The notes beneath the pieces are model-generated. The model was not told the origin of the DNA. It saw nothing but the letters and a program-made list of their open reading frames with translations, and made no database searches. The translations under genes were made by a program, and so were the position numbers. From an uncultured Saprospiraceae bacterium (GTDB lineage Bacteria > Bacteroidota > Bacteroidia > Chitinophagales > Saprospiraceae), in NCBI GenBank assembly GCA_905480595.1, contig CAJQQY010000144.1, positions 1-35,110 on the forward strand: a stretch of 35,110 nucleotides of DNA, given 5' to 3'. Below, piece by piece: positions 33,593 through 35,110 of the stretch. Numbering within the stretch: the stretch's first letter is position 1; each line of letters starts with the position of its first letter.

Positions 33593-34741
33593 CTAATATT
33601 GAAGTATTTTTTTAAAGTCTAATTCAGTTGTGGCAATAATATCAGCCATTTGTTTTCCAGCATTTCCACCACCGTAGGTGAAATCTTTTATTCTTTCTTT
33701 TTGAATAGAGGAAAGAATTGCGTTTTTAATATTTTCACTATTATAATCTACGTCAACTACATTTTGTCCTCTATCTCTTCCATTTTGTCTTGATCCAATA
33801 TTCACTACAGGCACTCCCATATATGCACATTCCCGAATACCTACACTAGAATTTCCAATTAAGCATTTGGAATTATAAAGTAGTCGTAAGAAATCTCTTC
33901 CTTCCATATTTTTAAAAAAATGAATATGCTCAATGCTATTTTGTTCTCGGAAAGATCGAATGCCTTTTGATGTTCCATCAGAACCTGCATCCACATTTGG
34001 CCAAAACCAAAAAGTGGGGATATTTAATTCATGAACAGCTTTTAAAGTTTCTCCAATATGATTCCGAGACTCTGCATATTCAGTAGTCACAGGATGTTGA
34101 AGCACAACTATATAATTATTTTCCCAATCCTTAATTCGTCCTACCCCTCCATACCGTTCAAATGGATCATAATCTAATGCTGATCTTTGTATAACCTCTT
34201 CTGCCAAATCAATTGAAGGACAACCTGTATTATGAACTTTAGCAGGATCTTCTCCCATTTTTATCACTCTTTCTTTTGCTTTTTCAGATGCAACAAGATG
34301 AAGATCAGATAACTTCGTAATTGCATGTCTAACTTTTTCATCAATATTTCCTGTAATTTCTCCACCTTGGATATGGATTAAAGGAATGTTCATATAACTT
34401 GCAGCAATTGCAGTTGCCATGGTTTCAAAACGGTCTGCTACAGTCATGACAGCATCAGGTTCAAGTCTTTCAAAAACAGAAGACAATTCTAATATTCCAA
34501 GTCCTGTTGTTTTAGCTTGGGCTGTTAGATTTTCACCTTCCAAAACATTAAAAACTTTTGCAGCGATTGGAAAACCATCTCTTTCCATATATTTGACAGC
34601 AGTTCCATATCTATCAAGTAGTGCAGATGCTGCAACCACTAATTGAAGTTCCAAATCTGGGTGTTCATGGATGGCTCTAATAGCAGTTTTTACTCTACTA
34701 TATGAAGGTCGTGCGGTTACAACTACAGCTATTTTTCTCAT
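33593..34741 (-). CDS. neuC: Hydrolysing UDP-GlcNAc 2-epimerase (NeuC/LegG type)
   Basis: 382 residues. It starts KIAVVVTARPSYSRVKTAI, typical of the hydrolysing branch, and carries VMTVADRFETMATAIAA, GGEITGNIDE at 126-135, RHAITKLSD at 138-146, the HPVT segment in VLQHPVTTEY, and IGNSSVGIRECAYMGVPVVN near 300. The branch releases UDP and yields ManNAc (NeuC) or its 2,4-diacetamido-6-deoxy equivalent (LegG) for condensation with phosphoenolpyruvate by the next enzyme upstream. The start ATG follows the NeuB-like stop directly (TAAATG). A separate non-hydrolysing epimerase is at 13794-14891. The 4,6-dehydratase at 8246 would be needed for a Leg-type pathway, but it is far away, so the choice is open. 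Confidence 0.87.
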   Translation of the reverse strand: MRKIAVVVTARPSYSRVKTAIRAIHEHPDLELQLVVAASALLDRYGTAVKYMERDGFPIAAKVFNVLEGENLTAQAKTTGLGILELSSVFERLEPDAVMTVADRFETMATAIAASYMNIPLIHIQGGEITGNIDEKVRHAITKLSDLHLVASEKAKERVIKMGEDPAKVHNTGCPSIDLAEEVIQRSALDYDPFERYGGVGRIKDWENNYIVVLQHPVTTEYAESRNHIGETLKAVHELNIPTFWFWPNVDAGSDGTSKGIRSFREQNSIEHIHFFKNMEGRDFLRLLYNSKCLIGNSSVGIRECAYMGVPVVNIGSRQNGRDRGQNVVDVDYNSENIKNAILSSIQKERIKDFTYGGGNAGKQMADIIATTELDFKKILQY

Positions 34742-35110
34742 TTAAGTTAAATCATCTTTGGTTAGAAAATCCCATTTCGTTAAAGCACAATTCAATTTTT
34801 TTCCAATCACTTCTTTAAATGATGAAGCCTTAATTCCAAGGTTGGCAGGTTTTTTAGCCTCCAAATCATCAAAAGTAATAATGTGCCCTTGTGGTAAATC
34901 TTTATTTACAGCTAAAGATTTCTCAAAAATCTTCTTTAGTTCAGTATATTTTGATAAATCATTTTTATCAATTGGATTGTTTAATGCCGATTCAATTGCT
35001 CTTACTCCATTAACCATTTCGGCAATTTGGTCAATTTCCATAGAAGATTTTGCATCAGGACCAAACATTCTTTTATCAAAAACAGCATGAAATTCTAAAA
35101 GTTCAGCACC
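34742..35110 (-). CDS. neuB: Nonulosonic acid synthase (NeuB/LegI type), C-terminal part, cut by window edge
   Basis: Open to the right edge (123 codons seen), so the N-terminus and most of the TIM-barrel are missing. The visible start of the fragment reads GAELLEFHAVFDKRMFGPDA, then SSMEIDQIAEMV, the end of the barrel in NeuB-like synthases. It is followed by a linker and an antifreeze-like SAF domain: SLAVNKDLPQGHIITFDDLE, AKKPANLGIKASSFKEVIGK and DFLTKDDLT. The enzyme condenses phosphoenolpyruvate with a ManNAc-type sugar. It lies directly upstream of the NeuC-like gene with no gap. The EFHAVFDKRMFGPDA form occurs in both NeuB and LegI relatives. Confidence 0.87.
   Translation of the reverse strand, partial: GAELLEFHAVFDKRMFGPDAKSSMEIDQIAEMVNGVRAIESALNNPIDKNDLSKYTELKKIFEKSLAVNKDLPQGHIITFDDLEAKKPANLGIKASSFKEVIGKKLNCALTKWDFLTKDDLT

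Noticed and set aside
34758-35090. 110-codon plus-strand open frame
   Set aside because: Antisense to the NeuB-like SAF domain, which has clear family motifs.
1-35110. CRISPR array, tRNA or rRNA genes
   Set aside because: No regularly spaced repeats and no cloverleaf or rRNA-like segments were noticed on either strand.

Overview
The window is one long one-way gene cluster: every real gene is on the minus strand, so the biological order runs from the right edge (35110) to the left edge (1). It is a cell-surface polysaccharide (O-antigen or capsule) biosynthesis island of a Bacteroidota bacterium. The phylum call rests on a type IX secretion (T9SS) sorting domain at 24327-24806, a Bacteroidota-type secreted protein with a QAINYQAVIRD N-terminus at 22315-24330, low GC, weak Shine-Dalgarno sites, and the gene content. 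The genus cannot be named from this sequence.

Layout in transcription order. (1) 35110-31923, nonulosonic (sialic/legionaminic-type) acid supply: NeuB-like synthase (cut by the edge), NeuC/LegG-type hydrolysing UDP-GlcNAc 2-epimerase, a 2-hydroxyacid dehydrogenase, and a NeuA/LegF-type CMP-sugar synthetase. (2) 31930-24839, transfer, tailoring and export: a GT-B-like transferase, a PhyH-type dioxygenase, flippase Wzx2, an FkbM methyltransferase, a 28-codon epimerase stump, a GT4-like transferase and an O-antigen ligase/polymerase. (3) 24839-21744, a pair of secreted proteins and a dead IS982-type transposase, bounded on both sides by the same ligase-end/asnB-start sequence. (4) 21743-16612: asparagine synthase-like amidotransferase, GT4, a dead IS630-type transposase inside an acyltransferase stump, another GT4, and an unexplained open stretch. 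(5) 16612-7546: beta-helix protein, WecB epimerase, three gene fragments in a row (bi-domain oxidoreductase, heparinase, second wecB), intact heparinase II/III-like protein, WbuB-like GT4, initiating phosphoglycosyl transferase, CapD-type 4,6-dehydratase, and a chimera of a second phosphoglycosyl transferase with an epimerase tail. (6) 7548-1, a second export/modification set: beta-helix lipoprotein, Wzx1, EpsG-like polymerase, NodB-like deacetylase and CapA-like protein (cut by the edge).

Together the intact genes can make nucleotide and CMP sugars, load the first sugar phosphate on the lipid carrier, extend it, tailor it (amidation, methylation, hydroxylation, possibly deacetylation), flip it, polymerise it and perhaps edit the polymer with beta-helix and heparinase-like proteins. 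There are two flippases, two polymerase/ligase candidates, two phosphoglycosyl transferases (one truncated) and two wecB copies (one a stump), and broken genes lie at several junctions. The simplest reading is a mosaic built by joining two or more polysaccharide loci. Start codons are also notable: eight genes appear to begin with TTG, several directly after the previous stop codon. No tRNA, rRNA, CRISPR array or clear terminator was seen.
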